Below are positions 6,746 to 7,510 of a stretch of 7,510 nt of DNA, piece by piece; positions within the stretch are counted from its first letter, which is position 1; each line of letters starts with the position of its first letter. The translations under genes were made by a program, and so were the position numbers. This DNA is from JAWLDB01 sp041686915. Its GTDB lineage: Bacteria; Bacillota; UBA994; UBA5500. The notes under the pieces were generated by a model, which searched no databases, was not told the origin of the DNA, and was given only the letters and a program-made list of their open reading frames with translations. The stretch is from NCBI GenBank assembly GCA_041686915.1, contig JAWLDB010000137.1, forward strand, positions 1 through 7,510, read 5' to 3'.

Positions 6746-7504
6746 GTGAGAGGACTGCAACATCTATGCATGGTCATAGTCGTAGGGGTGCTAGCTGCCC
6801 AACTGAGCGGCTGTATGCTGAAACAGGAACTGGTGATAGCAACTGACGCCACTTTTTACCCTTTTGAGTACATCGATGAGCAGAACAGAATAGTCGGCTT
6901 TGACATAGACATTGCAGAGTACATTGCCAAGGAACTCAACCGCAAACTGGTAATCGAGAATATGCCTTTTAGAGCCTTGACAGGGGCGCTTAACGCGCGA
7001 CAGGTAGACCTGGTGATCTCAGGCATGACGATTACAGAGGACCGTAAGGCGCGAGCCAATTTCAGCGTCCCCTATTACAACGCATCGCAGGTCATCGTTA
7101 TCAGGGCAGATGAAACAAGGAACATATCAACACCAGAGGACCTGGCAGACTTGAACATAGCTGTACAGATGGGCACGACGGGAGCCTTCGAAGCCGAAGC
7201 CATCAAGGGAGATGAGTACGATCCCTCTATCAAGCAGTTTGAGCTGGTGAAAGCAACTTTTCAGGCGGTAATGGAGCATAAAGCTGACGCTATCATTGTC
7301 GACCAGCTGGTGGCTGAGCATTACTTGCAGCTAATGGGCGGGCTGAAAATCATCGGCGAGCCTTTCACAAATGAACAGTTTGGAATAGCGGTGCGCAAGG
7401 ATGATCCAGGGTTATTGGAGAGCATCAACAAGGCGCTAAGGAAACTGAAAGAGAGCGGCGAGTACAATCGAATGTTTGCCAAGTGGTTTGATGTTAGCAA
7501 ATAG
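6746..7504 (+). CDS. Amino-acid ABC importer substrate-binding lipoprotein (SBP family 3)
   Basis: This periplasmic-type receptor for an amino acid has 252 residues from the chosen start. The signal peptide MRGLQHLCMVIVVGVLAAQLSGC has lipobox LSGC and lipidated Cys23. Family-3 features are IATDATFYPFEY (31-42), GFDIDIA (51-57), SGMTIT (92-97) with Arg100 at about the place of the carboxylate-binding Arg, QMGTTG (141-146), and Asp186 in IIVDQ at about the place of the amino-group-binding Asp. These point to a standard alpha-amino-acid ligand; the side chain is not resolved. The GTG at 6746 is preferred: a purine-rich GCGGGGTGG lies just upstream, and Arg2 gives a normal signal n-region. The longer frame from TTG 6659 overlaps the hydrolase and would bury the signal peptide. 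It lies 67 nt after the hydrolase, probably in the same transcript. Permease and ATPase genes are expected downstream, outside the window. Confidence 0.93.
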   Translation: MRGLQHLCMVIVVGVLAAQLSGCMLKQELVIATDATFYPFEYIDEQNRIVGFDIDIAEYIAKELNRKLVIENMPFRALTGALNARQVDLVISGMTITEDRKARANFSVPYYNASQVIVIRADETRNISTPEDLADLNIAVQMGTTGAFEAEAIKGDEYDPSIKQFELVKATFQAVMEHKADAIIVDQLVAEHYLQLMGGLKIIGEPFTNEQFGIAVRKDDPGLLESINKALRKLKESGEYNRMFAKWFDVSK

Positions 7505-7510
7505 CAAAAA

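Noticed and set aside
1..7510. CRISPR array, insertion sequence, tRNA or rRNA
   Set aside because: I saw no regularly spaced repeats, transposase motifs, terminal inverted repeats, tRNA cloverleaf or rRNA segments on either strand.

Overview
The window is ordinary bacterial chromosomal DNA of mid GC content. Compact operons, strong AGGAGG-type ribosome binding sites, TTG and GTG starts, and two substrate-binding proteins anchored as lipoproteins suggest a Gram-positive-type organism, most likely a Clostridia-like Bacillota. That placement is an inference from style, not from any marker gene.

The left 5.5 kb, on the minus strand, is a complete five-gene ABC importer of the peptide/nickel (Dpp/Opp) family. 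In transcription order it encodes a lipoprotein substrate-binding protein (5491-3950), two permeases (3893-2973 and 2962-2126) and two ATPases (2125-1145 and 1154-186). A good sigma-A-type promoter lies at 5541-5569, with a repeat array over its -10 and start region. A GC-rich hairpin sits just after the binding-protein gene. A rho-independent terminator (144-173) closes the operon. Past it, the first 15 codons of another minus-strand gene run off the left edge.

The right 1.9 kb is divergent. A secreted serine hydrolase with a class A beta-lactamase / D,D-peptidase-like fold (5650-6678) is followed by a family-3 amino-acid-binding lipoprotein (6746-7504), probably the first gene of a second importer that continues beyond the window. 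The hydrolase reading frame is intact at both ends and carries SxxK, SxN and KTG motifs, but an in-frame TGA at 6262-6264 interrupts it. Its Shine-Dalgarno and TTG start can fold into an 11-bp hairpin with a leader segment that resembles the 16S rRNA anti-SD.

Together the genes suggest uptake of peptides and amino acids, perhaps of cell-wall or extracellular origin, beside an exported peptidase-like enzyme. The most unusual points are the in-frame TGA with a SECIS-shaped hairpin after it, the RBS-sequestering leader, and the two-turn-spaced repeats at the importer promoter.
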